From: Paenibacillus solanacearum
GTDB taxonomy: Bacteria; Bacillota; Bacilli; Paenibacillales; NBRC-103111
Assembly (NCBI RefSeq): GCF_910593845.1
Contig: NZ_CAJVAS010000007.1
Span: 1 to 64,000 of the forward strand
Length of the DNA stretch: 64,000 bases
Direction of reading: 5' to 3'
The position numbers and the translations under genes were made by a program. Of this stretch, positions 27,477 through 34,478 are shown piece after piece (position 1 is the first letter of the stretch; the number at the start of each line of letters is the position of its first letter). A model generated the notes under the pieces. The model made no database searches, was not told the DNA's origin, and saw nothing but the letters and a program-made list of their open reading frames with translations.

Positions 27477-28883
27477 TTAGCTGAGGACCGCCGGTGCCGT
27501 TCTTTTTTTGTTCAGCACGGTCTCCACGTTTTTGCAAAAGGCGTCGCTTTCCAAAAAGCCGGAAATATAGAGCAGCACTTCGCGTTGAATATCTTTGAGC
27601 TGCCGGTTTTGCAGCCCGAGGTCCTGGATAAGGCGGAACGTCGGAATAATTTCACGATACATGAAAAAGCGGGACGGACGGTATATTTGCTCTTCGCCCT
27701 GCCACTCGGACACGAGACGATGCGCTGGAATGTTGAGCGTCGTCCGGCGAATATGCAGCTGCGTTTCGTACGAGGCCAAAAACTGCACGAGCAGGTGCGA
27801 CGCTTCCTTGTGCCGCGACTTGCTGTTCACGGCCAGTCCGCTGATCACAAGCAGCGTGTTGGAATTGACAAATCCGGGCAGCGGAGCCACATCGAATGAC
27901 GGCTTCGCCTTCCTCAGCTCGTTGAGGAAAAAATACGTCGTCATAATGACCGATACTTTTCCTTCCAAAAACAGCGCCTCCACATCGGCGTTGCTCTCCG
28001 ACAGCACCATCGGGAATATATCCGTTTGCGTGATCAGCTCCCGGCACATTTCCAGCCCGTCGACCAGCTTCGTCCCGCACATGACGTATTTGCCGTCGGT
28101 CCCCGGGGCGAAGGAGTCGCCGGTTTGCAGCATAAATACGGGCCAGCGGTTTCTAGACGGCAAATGAAAATAAAATCCGAACCGCTCGTTCTTGACCGCC
28201 AGCTTGCTGGCCTGCCGGAACAGCTCCATCCAGGTCCAGCTGCTGTCCGGCTCCGGCACCTTCATCTCCCGAAAGTGGTCGCGGTTGTAGCATAAGATGA
28301 CCGGCGAAAAAATGAACGGCTGCACCAGCGTCTCGCCGCCCGACCGGAATGGCTCCGTCAAAAACGGATAATATTCATCCAGGACGGGCAGCGGCTCAAG
28401 CAGCGACGTGCTGTCGTTCTCCACGAAATCTTCGAAGTTATTGTTGTTGATCATGACGACATCGAGCATTTCCGCTTCCATATATTCCATGATTGCGTGC
28501 CCGTAACGGCTCGTCGGCAGTTCCAGCGGCTGCACTTGCACGTGCGGGTACCGCTTATGAAATTGCTCCAGCAGCTCGTCCATGCCGATCTGGTTGCCGG
28601 CATTGTTCTGGTATCCGAATCGGATCGTCGTTACTTGCTCGGGCGCCGGGCTCGTTACCCGGTTGCCGACCCGGGGAATTTTCACGATCAAGCTTTCCTG
28701 CACCAGAACCTCCAGCCCTTTGCGGACGGAGCTGTTGCTGAGCTGAAACCGGCTTTCCAGGTCGCTCTCCGACGGCAAATACGTATCGATCGCCAATTTG
28801 CCGGATATAATGTCTTCTCTAAGCGTATGTATCATTTCTTCCAGCCGCTCGCGAAAATGTTTGCGGCCCCGTTTCTTTTCCAT
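27477..28883 (-). CDS. GntR-type regulator fused to solute-binding domain
   Basis: Predicted cytoplasmic transcription regulator of 468 residues, with no signal peptide. Residues 1-75 form a GntR winged helix (LREDIISGKLAIDTYLPSES, then SNSSVRKGLEVLVQESLIV). Residues ~85-460 resemble a family 1 ABC solute-binding protein (MDELLEQFHKRYPHVQVQPL, SWTWMELFRQASKLAV, FLEGKVSVIMTTYFFLNEL), so the sugar sensor of this regulator is a re-used transport binding protein. GntR proteins usually carry FCD, UTRA or MocR domains, so this layout is uncommon. It precedes the SBP-lyase operon in the same direction, with its own promoter, and is its probable controller. Confidence 0.9.
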   Translation of the reverse strand: MEKKRGRKHFRERLEEMIHTLREDIISGKLAIDTYLPSESDLESRFQLSNSSVRKGLEVLVQESLIVKIPRVGNRVTSPAPEQVTTIRFGYQNNAGNQIGMDELLEQFHKRYPHVQVQPLELPTSRYGHAIMEYMEAEMLDVVMINNNNFEDFVENDSTSLLEPLPVLDEYYPFLTEPFRSGGETLVQPFIFSPVILCYNRDHFREMKVPEPDSSWTWMELFRQASKLAVKNERFGFYFHLPSRNRWPVFMLQTGDSFAPGTDGKYVMCGTKLVDGLEMCRELITQTDIFPMVLSESNADVEALFLEGKVSVIMTTYFFLNELRKAKPSFDVAPLPGFVNSNTLLVISGLAVNSKSRHKEASHLLVQFLASYETQLHIRRTTLNIPAHRLVSEWQGEEQIYRPSRFFMYREIIPTFRLIQDLGLQNRQLKDIQREVLLYISGFLESDAFCKNVETVLNKKRTAPAVLS

Positions 28884-28931
28884 ACGGAAATCGTTGCACC
28901 TCGCATTCAGGTCATCCTGTTTGTAATCTTA

Positions 28932-28960
28932 AGCATATCGGAAACAAGCCGACTCTACAA
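28932..28960 (-). promoter_or_regulatory. Promoter of GntR-SBP regulator gene
   Basis: -35 TTGTAG (28955-28960), 17-base spacer, -10 TATGCT (28932-28937) on the minus strand, about 50 bases before the start codon. Confidence 0.5.
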
Positions 28961-28977
28961 GACATAAGCGTTAACAC

Positions 28978-29012
28978 CAAAAGCCGACGACGGCGGAATG
29001 CCTCGTCGGCCC
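28978..29012 (-). terminator. Terminator of secreted beta-helix gene
   Basis: On the minus strand CCGACGA and TCGTCGG pair around GGCATTCCGCCG-type loop sequence and are followed by CTTTTGG, just after the stop codon of the discoidin beta-helix gene. Confidence 0.7.
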
Positions 29013-29024
29013 AGCAGGAACGAA

Positions 29025-30482
29025 TTAATTGGAATACACTTCGAATTCATTCACATTCGCTTCATCGGAAGCCGAATTGACATACAGGCGAATGTACCGC
29101 GATGCTACCGGCGAAAACGTAATCGTCTTCGATGCGCCGATGGTCGTGCCGCTCGTGATATCGGTAAACGTCGTCCCGTCATTCGAAGACTGGAGCTTGA
29201 ACGACGTAATATTGGGGAACGACGTTTCCTTGATGACGACTTTACCGTAGGTCTGGTTCGATCCGAAATCGATGCGCAGCCATTGCCCGCCGCTCGTTCC
29301 CGATGCCGAGGCCCATCTCGTGCCCGTCGAGCCGTCCACCGCTTTGGCCGCGGCATATGTAGCGCTCCACTCTGTGGACGCGGAGGCCGATTTGTTCAGC
29401 ACCAGGTTGACCGATGTGGCGTACACCGAGCCGCCTTCGCCGCTCCATGTCATTTCCGTGAACGAAGAAGGGCTCGAGGAAGTCGCCGTATTGGAGCCCG
29501 AAGCGTATAAACCTCCGGAGACGCCGGTCATCGTGTAATCGGTAAACAGTTTGTTCGAGGTATAATTCGTATAGATCATGGCTCCCGCCAAATTGTTCCC
29601 CGTTACGCCCTTAAACTCCAGATTGCTTCCGTATGCAATGCCGTCGGACGCCGTTATTTTGCTTGTGCGGAACGCCTGGCCTGTCCCCGCATTATTCTTG
29701 ACGGTCGTATCGATAACCTGGACATTGTTCGCACGCATGAACAGTCCGTTGTTGCCGACCGTCGATTCCGGCACCGTATTTTGAAAATCGACCGTACTGC
29801 TTACAACTTTAATGTGGTGGGTGCCTTCCTTAAAGTCGAAGCCGTCGTTTTTCGTTTGAATGGCGCTGCAGCGCAGGAACGTGATGTAGCCGCTTTGATC
29901 CGGATTCGGAGCCGTCGTCCAGTTTTGGTCGGCGTCGCCGACATAGAAGCCTTCGCCGAATTTCCCGCTTTGCCCGGTGTTTTGCGCCGTGCTGTCGCTG
30001 AACAGCCAATATTGGGCGTTCTTGCGGATTTTAAACCCTTCGGCCAGCGTGTTTTTGACCGTAACGTTCGTTACATAACCGTGAGACGCTTCGATGAGCA
30101 GCCCTTTGTTCGATTGCGAATTGGAGTTGATCGTGAGGTTTTCCAGCTTGTAATAATGGTGTTTGACATGAAAAGCGGCGTTCCCTGCGGAGGCGGTGAA
30201 GTTAAACGTGGCTCCGCTGCCCGTGCCGCGGATCGTGATGTAATTGCCGGCGGTCCCGTTAACGCTCGTGGCGATCGTCCCGTTCGACACCGTAAACGTC
30301 CCCGAAACTTCGATAATATCGCCCGGCTGCGCACTGGACAAGTAGCTTCGCAGCGTGGCCAGATCCCCTGCCGGAACCGTCTTCGTCGCCGCATACGCCG
30401 CCGGCGCGACGTGCCAGAGCGGCATGGCGATGAAACTGAACAGCAGCATAAGTACAATCGCAAACGATCCTTTTCTAATCAT
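29025..30482 (-). CDS. Secreted beta-helix protein with discoidin (F5/8C) domain
   Basis: Secreted enzyme or binding protein of 485 residues, probably a PL9-like pectate lyase. A signal peptide ends near residue 31 (PAAYA). Residues ~35-345 show right-handed beta-helix turns (FNFTASAGNAAFHVKHHYYK, GYVTNVTVKNTL, DGFDFKEGTHHIKV), including a pectate-lyase-like Lys-rich/DGFDFKEG patch. Residues ~365-485 match a discoidin/F5-8 type C (CBM32) domain (LNKSASASTEWS ... SRYIRLYVNSAS). ATG at 30482 follows GGGAGGA. It is monocistronic and has a cre-like site upstream, suggesting catabolite repression. Confidence 0.9.
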   Translation of the reverse strand: MIRKGSFAIVLMLLFSFIAMPLWHVAPAAYAATKTVPAGDLATLRSYLSSAQPGDIIEVSGTFTVSNGTIATSVNGTAGNYITIRGTGSGATFNFTASAGNAAFHVKHHYYKLENLTINSNSQSNKGLLIEASHGYVTNVTVKNTLAEGFKIRKNAQYWLFSDSTAQNTGQSGKFGEGFYVGDADQNWTTAPNPDQSGYITFLRCSAIQTKNDGFDFKEGTHHIKVVSSTVDFQNTVPESTVGNNGLFMRANNVQVIDTTVKNNAGTGQAFRTSKITASDGIAYGSNLEFKGVTGNNLAGAMIYTNYTSNKLFTDYTMTGVSGGLYASGSNTATSSSPSSFTEMTWSGEGGSVYATSVNLVLNKSASASTEWSATYAAAKAVDGSTGTRWASASGTSGGQWLRIDFGSNQTYGKVVIKETSFPNITSFKLQSSNDGTTFTDITSGTTIGASKTITFSPVASRYIRLYVNSASDEANVNEFEVYSN

Positions 30483-30797
30483 GGATATCCTCCCTCGTTG
30501 GGTTCGGGCCATGCCGAACCGTGCCTCATCCCATCGCGGACATCGGAGATCGGCCAATGGCGGTCTTCAAGTTTGCTTCGCAATAACGCCTCCTCGCAAC
30601 CCTGTTTGCAGCTTATAGCAGCATTCCAATCATAGATCGGCAGCGCCGCCCTCCCTTCTCCAGCGAAAAGATACAATTCGAAAAAGCGCTTACATCAATA
30701 AGCTTAACGTACTTACCGAAAATCTGACATGCCGGATCCTCGCCACTTTTTATTGGAAATTAATGTATTTCATTCGGAGGCAGTTTGTGCCTGCGTG
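30483..30797. other. Intergenic region with cre-like site
   Basis: No gene is supported. The stretch holds the promoter area of the secreted beta-helix gene and, at 30681-30694, AAAAAGCGCTTACA, which matches the CcpA cre consensus at 12 of 14 positions. It lies in the spacer of a weak TTGATG/TGTATC promoter on the minus strand. Confidence 0.45.
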
Positions 30798-30983
30798 TTA
30801 TCGGTCTTCATTAAAGCTGCGTCTATCCAGACGGATCGGCCGTTCGATTTCCGCGTAATTTTCCTCAATATCCCTCGCAATCGACTCCAGCAGATGCAGC
30901 GCCTCGCGCTCTTTCGGGCCGCTGCCTATCGATTCGATCAATGATCTCAAATAATCCAGCCTCGTTTTGGTGACGAACCGCAT
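30798..30983 (-). CDS. Small hypothetical protein
   Basis: A 61-residue protein with ATG at 30983 preceded by GGAGGG at good spacing. It is charged and helical (DYLRSLIESIGSGPKEREAL then HLLESIARDIEENYAEIERP), with no membrane span, signal peptide or cysteine. I do not recognise the family. It lies alone between the beta-propeller gene and the secreted beta-helix gene on the same strand. Confidence 0.6.
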   Translation of the reverse strand: MRFVTKTRLDYLRSLIESIGSGPKEREALHLLESIARDIEENYAEIERPIRLDRRSFNEDR

Positions 30984-31107
30984 CCCATTTCCCTCCGCAA
31001 CTGCATTTGACCTCTACTATAGGGTTCGAAGCGATGACCGGGTTTAAGGCGTTCCCCCGCACGCCGAGCGCTTCGGCTCTGCGGCGGAAGCCTGACCTCC
31101 GCCCGGT

Positions 31108-31148
31108 ATGACTGTATCGCAATGGCGCAGCCATGAGGATACAGTCAT
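31108..31148. repeat. 41-base interrupted palindrome downstream of propeller gene
   Basis: ATGACTGTATC (31108-31118) and GATACAGTCAT (31138-31148) are perfect inverted repeats, and the centre contains a further ATGGC/GCCAT pair. No T-run follows on either strand, so it is not a normal terminator. It may be an operator, an RNA processing structure or a degenerate repeat unit. Confidence 0.55.
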
Positions 31149-31163
31149 CCGCAGCGAAGCGCA

Positions 31164-32726
31164 TCAATGTGCCGATTCGCGAAACTTCACCGAAATGACC
31201 TTCTCTGTCGATGTTTCAAAACGAATATGGACGAATACACCGAATTCGCGGTTATCTTGCGCAAGCCACAGCTTGAACTGCTCTTCCGTGATGCCGGTCC
31301 CTGGTTTGCGGCGCCCGATATAGCGATAATCCTTAATTTTGGCGCCCTTATACCGGTCAGCCGTTTCTTTCACGGCCAGGCGCCCCCACTTCGCATAATC
31401 GGGCACCGCTCCCTCCGCAATGCCCGCCGCCGTACGCCGCGTATGGATGGCCGGTTCGTACCAGGCGAGCACCGATTCCCAGCTCCACGATTCATAGTAC
31501 CCGTCGCCGCCGCCGATCCGGGCAATGTAACGCTTCGCTTCGGAACCGTCCGCACGGGCTGTCCATACTTCTCCGTGCTGCCGGTCCGATCGGACCCACG
31601 TGAGCCGCCCGGCGCCGGGCAAATATTGCGGGTCGAAATCGCCCGTATTCACGGGAGGCGATGTCAGCTTCACCTGGCTTTGCGCCTGGCCGGCCGCACT
31701 CTTGACCGACGTATCGACCCGGTACAGCGAAGGCAGCGGCCGCAGCTTCGGATCGTTGTTCCACTCGCTCTCGGCCGAGCGGGAGACGACAATCGTACGG
31801 TCGTCCACCCAAGTCAAGCCGCGGTCGACCGAGCCTTTGGGCGTATAGCTTTGCGGAAGAAACGACGGCAGCACCTTGATTCGCAGCCGTTTGTTCTGAG
31901 TCGCGATACGTCCCTCTCCTTCGATATAAGCGAGCTCACTGCGTTTGGGAGCCCACTTGAACCACTGCTCGTTGCGCAGCATATGTCCGGCCGTATGAAA
32001 GACGCGAGCGTCGGATGACAGCAGGCAGAGCGTGTTGCTGTCGGCCGACCACGAAGCGGTCGGTTCGGCGATGAAGGCGATCCATTTGCGGTCGGACGAC
32101 CATTTGAACCTGCTCGTCGACACCGCAAAAAAATCGTCGTTCTCCGGTGGGAGCGAAAAGAGCAGCTTCATTCGTTTCCGGTCGAGCTTCGCGTCGGCAG
32201 GAACTTTGTACAGCTTCACCCCGGTCCAGCCGGTTGGAAGCAGCTGCGCGTCCGCGGAGACGAGAAAGCCGCTGCCGTCGGGAAGCCAGGAGAAGTTGCC
32301 GACGCCCAGTGAAACGTTGACAAAAGGCTCTGCAGCGTCTATTCGAATGTCGGACGTGTTCAGCACCCGATCGATCTGAAAGGCAATCGTGTTCCGGTCC
32401 GGCGCCCATTCGTAATGATAGCCCGCGCCGCGGTACACGGAAAGCGGCTGATTCGCACGGAGCGAATATATTCGCAGCTCCCGCTGCTCGTCCTCCCCTT
32501 CCGTATACGCGATAAATTCGCCGTCATGCGACCATTTCGGACTGGATGCCCGGCCTTCGTTCGTCAGCCTCCGCTCCTCTTCGCCCTGCTTCACCCAAAG
32601 ATCGCCGTCCCGAATAAAGGCCGCTTTCAGCGCCTCCGGCTCGGAACCGGCATGCGCCGGCGCGCCAAAGCCGCCAAGCAGCATCGTGCATAATAGCGCC
32701 CAAATGACGGGCCGCAACATTTTCAT
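31164..32726 (-). CDS. Secreted TolB-like beta-propeller protein with DUF3889
   Basis: Exported protein of 520 residues. A signal peptide ends at about residue 26 (APAHA). Repeats of the WD40-like/TolB type are seen as RASSPKWSHDGEFIAYTEGE, YHYEWAPDRNTIAFQ, NFSWLPDGSGFLVSA and RFKWSSDRKWIAFIAE. The last ~85 residues (YAKWGRLAVKETADRY ... EFGVFVHIRFETSTEKVI) match the DUF3889 pattern known from Bacilli secreted proteins. This combination of propeller and DUF3889 is uncommon. No function can be assigned; a role in extracellular sensing or envelope binding is plausible. Confidence 0.82.
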   Translation of the reverse strand: MKMLRPVIWALLCTMLLGGFGAPAHAGSEPEALKAAFIRDGDLWVKQGEEERRLTNEGRASSPKWSHDGEFIAYTEGEDEQRELRIYSLRANQPLSVYRGAGYHYEWAPDRNTIAFQIDRVLNTSDIRIDAAEPFVNVSLGVGNFSWLPDGSGFLVSADAQLLPTGWTGVKLYKVPADAKLDRKRMKLLFSLPPENDDFFAVSTSRFKWSSDRKWIAFIAEPTASWSADSNTLCLLSSDARVFHTAGHMLRNEQWFKWAPKRSELAYIEGEGRIATQNKRLRIKVLPSFLPQSYTPKGSVDRGLTWVDDRTIVVSRSAESEWNNDPKLRPLPSLYRVDTSVKSAAGQAQSQVKLTSPPVNTGDFDPQYLPGAGRLTWVRSDRQHGEVWTARADGSEAKRYIARIGGGDGYYESWSWESVLAWYEPAIHTRRTAAGIAEGAVPDYAKWGRLAVKETADRYKGAKIKDYRYIGRRKPGTGITEEQFKLWLAQDNREFGVFVHIRFETSTEKVISVKFRESAH

Positions 32727-32793
32727 CAGAATAAAATCCTCCTTTCGAAGATGCGGTACGCGGCTATTTTTTCCTCGAAAGGCTCTCGCTATG

Positions 32794-32825
32794 AAAAAAA
32801 ATACCCTCTGCGCGAAGCAGAGGGT
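32794..32825 (-). terminator. Strong terminator on the minus strand
   Basis: ACCCTCTGC (32803-32811) and GCAGAGGGT (32817-32825) pair around five bases; on the minus strand the stem is followed by an eight-T tract. It probably ends transcription coming from the chromate transporter gene, which therefore runs antisense to the small membrane gene between them. Confidence 0.85.
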
Positions 32826-32859
32826 GCGTTAGGCGGCGCCAAACGAAGACCGATGAACA

Positions 32860-32894
32860 GCGGATCGATATCCGCAGCGGATATTTGATATAAT
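32860..32894 (+). promoter_or_regulatory. Extended -10 promoter with GCGGAT palindrome
   Basis: TGATATAAT (hexamer 32889-32894) is an extended -10 on the plus strand. The palindrome GCGGATCGATATCCGC (about 32860-32875) covers the -35 area, and another GCGGATAT follows at once. This could be a repressor-controlled promoter of the small membrane gene. Confidence 0.5.
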
Positions 32895-32967
32895 GACGGC
32901 ATGACGCAGCAAGCAAGGCGAGCACGGAACCTGCCTGCGCTGCTGCGAGCGTAAGGGGATGGACCTC

Positions 32968-33159
32968 ATGAAATGGAAAATAACGGTGTTTGTGATCCTT
33001 CTGCTGCTGTACCCGCTCTTCCTGAAATGGGTGCACATGACGGACCTGCGGGCAATCCCGATCATTGTGCCTTATTGTCTGGCAGCCTTGTCCGTCATCA
33101 TCATCTTCTCCGAAATCATCGGTGCGATCGGAGCGCTTCTGCGCAAAAAGAAATCTTAA
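32968..33159 (+). CDS. Small two-span membrane protein
   Basis: A 63-residue protein with two hydrophobic segments (VFVILLLLYPLFLKW and IIVPYCLAALSVIIIFSEII) and a basic tail LLRKKKS. ATG at 32968 follows AAGGGG by nine bases. Function is unknown. Its last codons overlap the 3' end of the chromate transporter gene on the opposite strand by four bases. Confidence 0.7.
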   Translation: MKWKITVFVILLLLYPLFLKWVHMTDLRAIPIIVPYCLAALSVIIIFSEIIGAIGALLRKKKS

Positions 33160-34343
33160 CCGGCCAGCGCGCCGCCTGCCGCTCCGACAAGCACGACGAC
33201 CCAGGGCGGAAGTTTCCATAGCGTCAACATGCCGTACATCAGCAGCACAAGCGCAACATCGACCGGCCGCGATACGGCGCCGACCCATATCGGCTGATAC
33301 AAAGCGGCAAGCAAAATGCCGACTACGGCTGCATTCACGCCGATTAATGCCCCCTGGATGCGCGGATTGCCCCTCCAGGCGCTCCAAAACGGGAGTGCAC
33401 CGACAACGAGCAGAAACGCCGGCAAAAAAATCGCCGCCGTGGCGATCAATGCGCCGGTCAAGCCTCCGGCGACCGCACCCAAATAAGCCGCAAACGTAAA
33501 GAGCGGTCCCGGGACCGCTTGCGCGGCGCCATACCCTGCCAAAAACTGCTCCTTCGTCACCCAGCCAGCCGGCACGACTTCCCGCTCAAGCAGCGGAAGC
33601 ACGACGTGCCCTCCTCCGAAAACGAGCGAACCGGAACGGTAAAAGCTGTCGAATAGCCGAATCCCTTCGGGCGCTCCCCACTGTACAGCGAGCGGCAGCC
33701 CGGCCAGCAGCAGCGCGAACAACGCAAGACAGGCGATAGCGATCGATGGGCTGACCGTTACCGGCGGCGCTGCGACCGGCGCCTCGCTGCGGTTCTTATA
33801 CAGTACGACGCCGATCATACCGGCGAGCGCGATGAGCAGCGCTTGGCTGAACGCCGTTTGCCAGAGCAGCGCAGCAGCCGCCGTTCCTAGAGCGATCGCC
33901 CCCCGGGACGGCCCTGCCGCAAGCTTCTGACTCATCCCCCATACAGCCTGCGCGACGATAGCGACCGCTACCAGCTTCAAGCCGTGTACCCAGCCGGCCT
34001 CTGCGATGCCCCAGCCCTGAATCAAATAAGCAAAAACAACCAACGCCACAACGGAGGGCAGCGTAAAGCCGAGCCATGCCGTCACGCCCCCCAGTAAACC
34101 TGCGCGAAGCAAGCCGACCCCGATCCCGACCTGGCTGCTCGACGGTCCGGGGAGAAATTGGCACAGCGCCACAAGATCCGCGTAATCCCGTTCGCCGAGC
34201 CAGCGGCGGCGGACGACATATTCCTCGTGAAAATAGCCCAGATGAGCGACCGGCCCGCCGAATGAGGTGAGACCCAGCTTTGCCGATACGGTGAACAGCT
34301 CCGACAGTGCGCTCCACTTTTTCCCAGCTGGCTTAGGATTCAT
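33156..34343 (-). CDS. chrA: Chromate transporter ChrA family
   Basis: CHR-family membrane transporter of 395 residues, about 10-12 spans in two homologous halves, as in long-chain ChrA. Family motifs SFGGPVAHLGYF with QFLPGPSSSQVGIGVG in the first half and SLVFGGGHVVLPLLEREVVP with AAQAVPGPLFTFAAYLGAVAGG-type residues in the second. Proteins of this family export chromate or, in some cases, have unknown substrates. The gene is monocistronic, convergent with the small membrane gene, and probably terminates at the strong hairpin near 32.8 kb. Confidence 0.92.
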   Translation of the reverse strand: MNPKPAGKKWSALSELFTVSAKLGLTSFGGPVAHLGYFHEEYVVRRRWLGERDYADLVALCQFLPGPSSSQVGIGVGLLRAGLLGGVTAWLGFTLPSVVALVVFAYLIQGWGIAEAGWVHGLKLVAVAIVAQAVWGMSQKLAAGPSRGAIALGTAAAALLWQTAFSQALLIALAGMIGVVLYKNRSEAPVAAPPVTVSPSIAIACLALFALLLAGLPLAVQWGAPEGIRLFDSFYRSGSLVFGGGHVVLPLLEREVVPAGWVTKEQFLAGYGAAQAVPGPLFTFAAYLGAVAGGLTGALIATAAIFLPAFLLVVGALPFWSAWRGNPRIQGALIGVNAAVVGILLAALYQPIWVGAVSRPVDVALVLLMYGMLTLWKLPPWVVVLVGAAGGALAG

Positions 34344-34428
34344 TCCATTGCACCCCCGAATCTCTTACATAAAAACGAACGTACCACGACATGCCCTGGA
34401 AGTAAACGGGTTGACCCGCGATTTGCAT

Positions 34429-34467
34429 AAAAAAATAAGAGCGGGCATCGTTTGATCCCGCTCTTAT
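34429..34467 (-). terminator. Terminator of exporter/surface-protein operon
   Basis: ATAAGAGCGGG and CCCGCTCTTAT form a perfect stem; on the minus strand a seven-T tract follows. It lies 12 bases after the stop of the Ser/Thr-rich protein gene. Confidence 0.9.
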
Positions 34468-34478
34468 CGGTTATGCCA

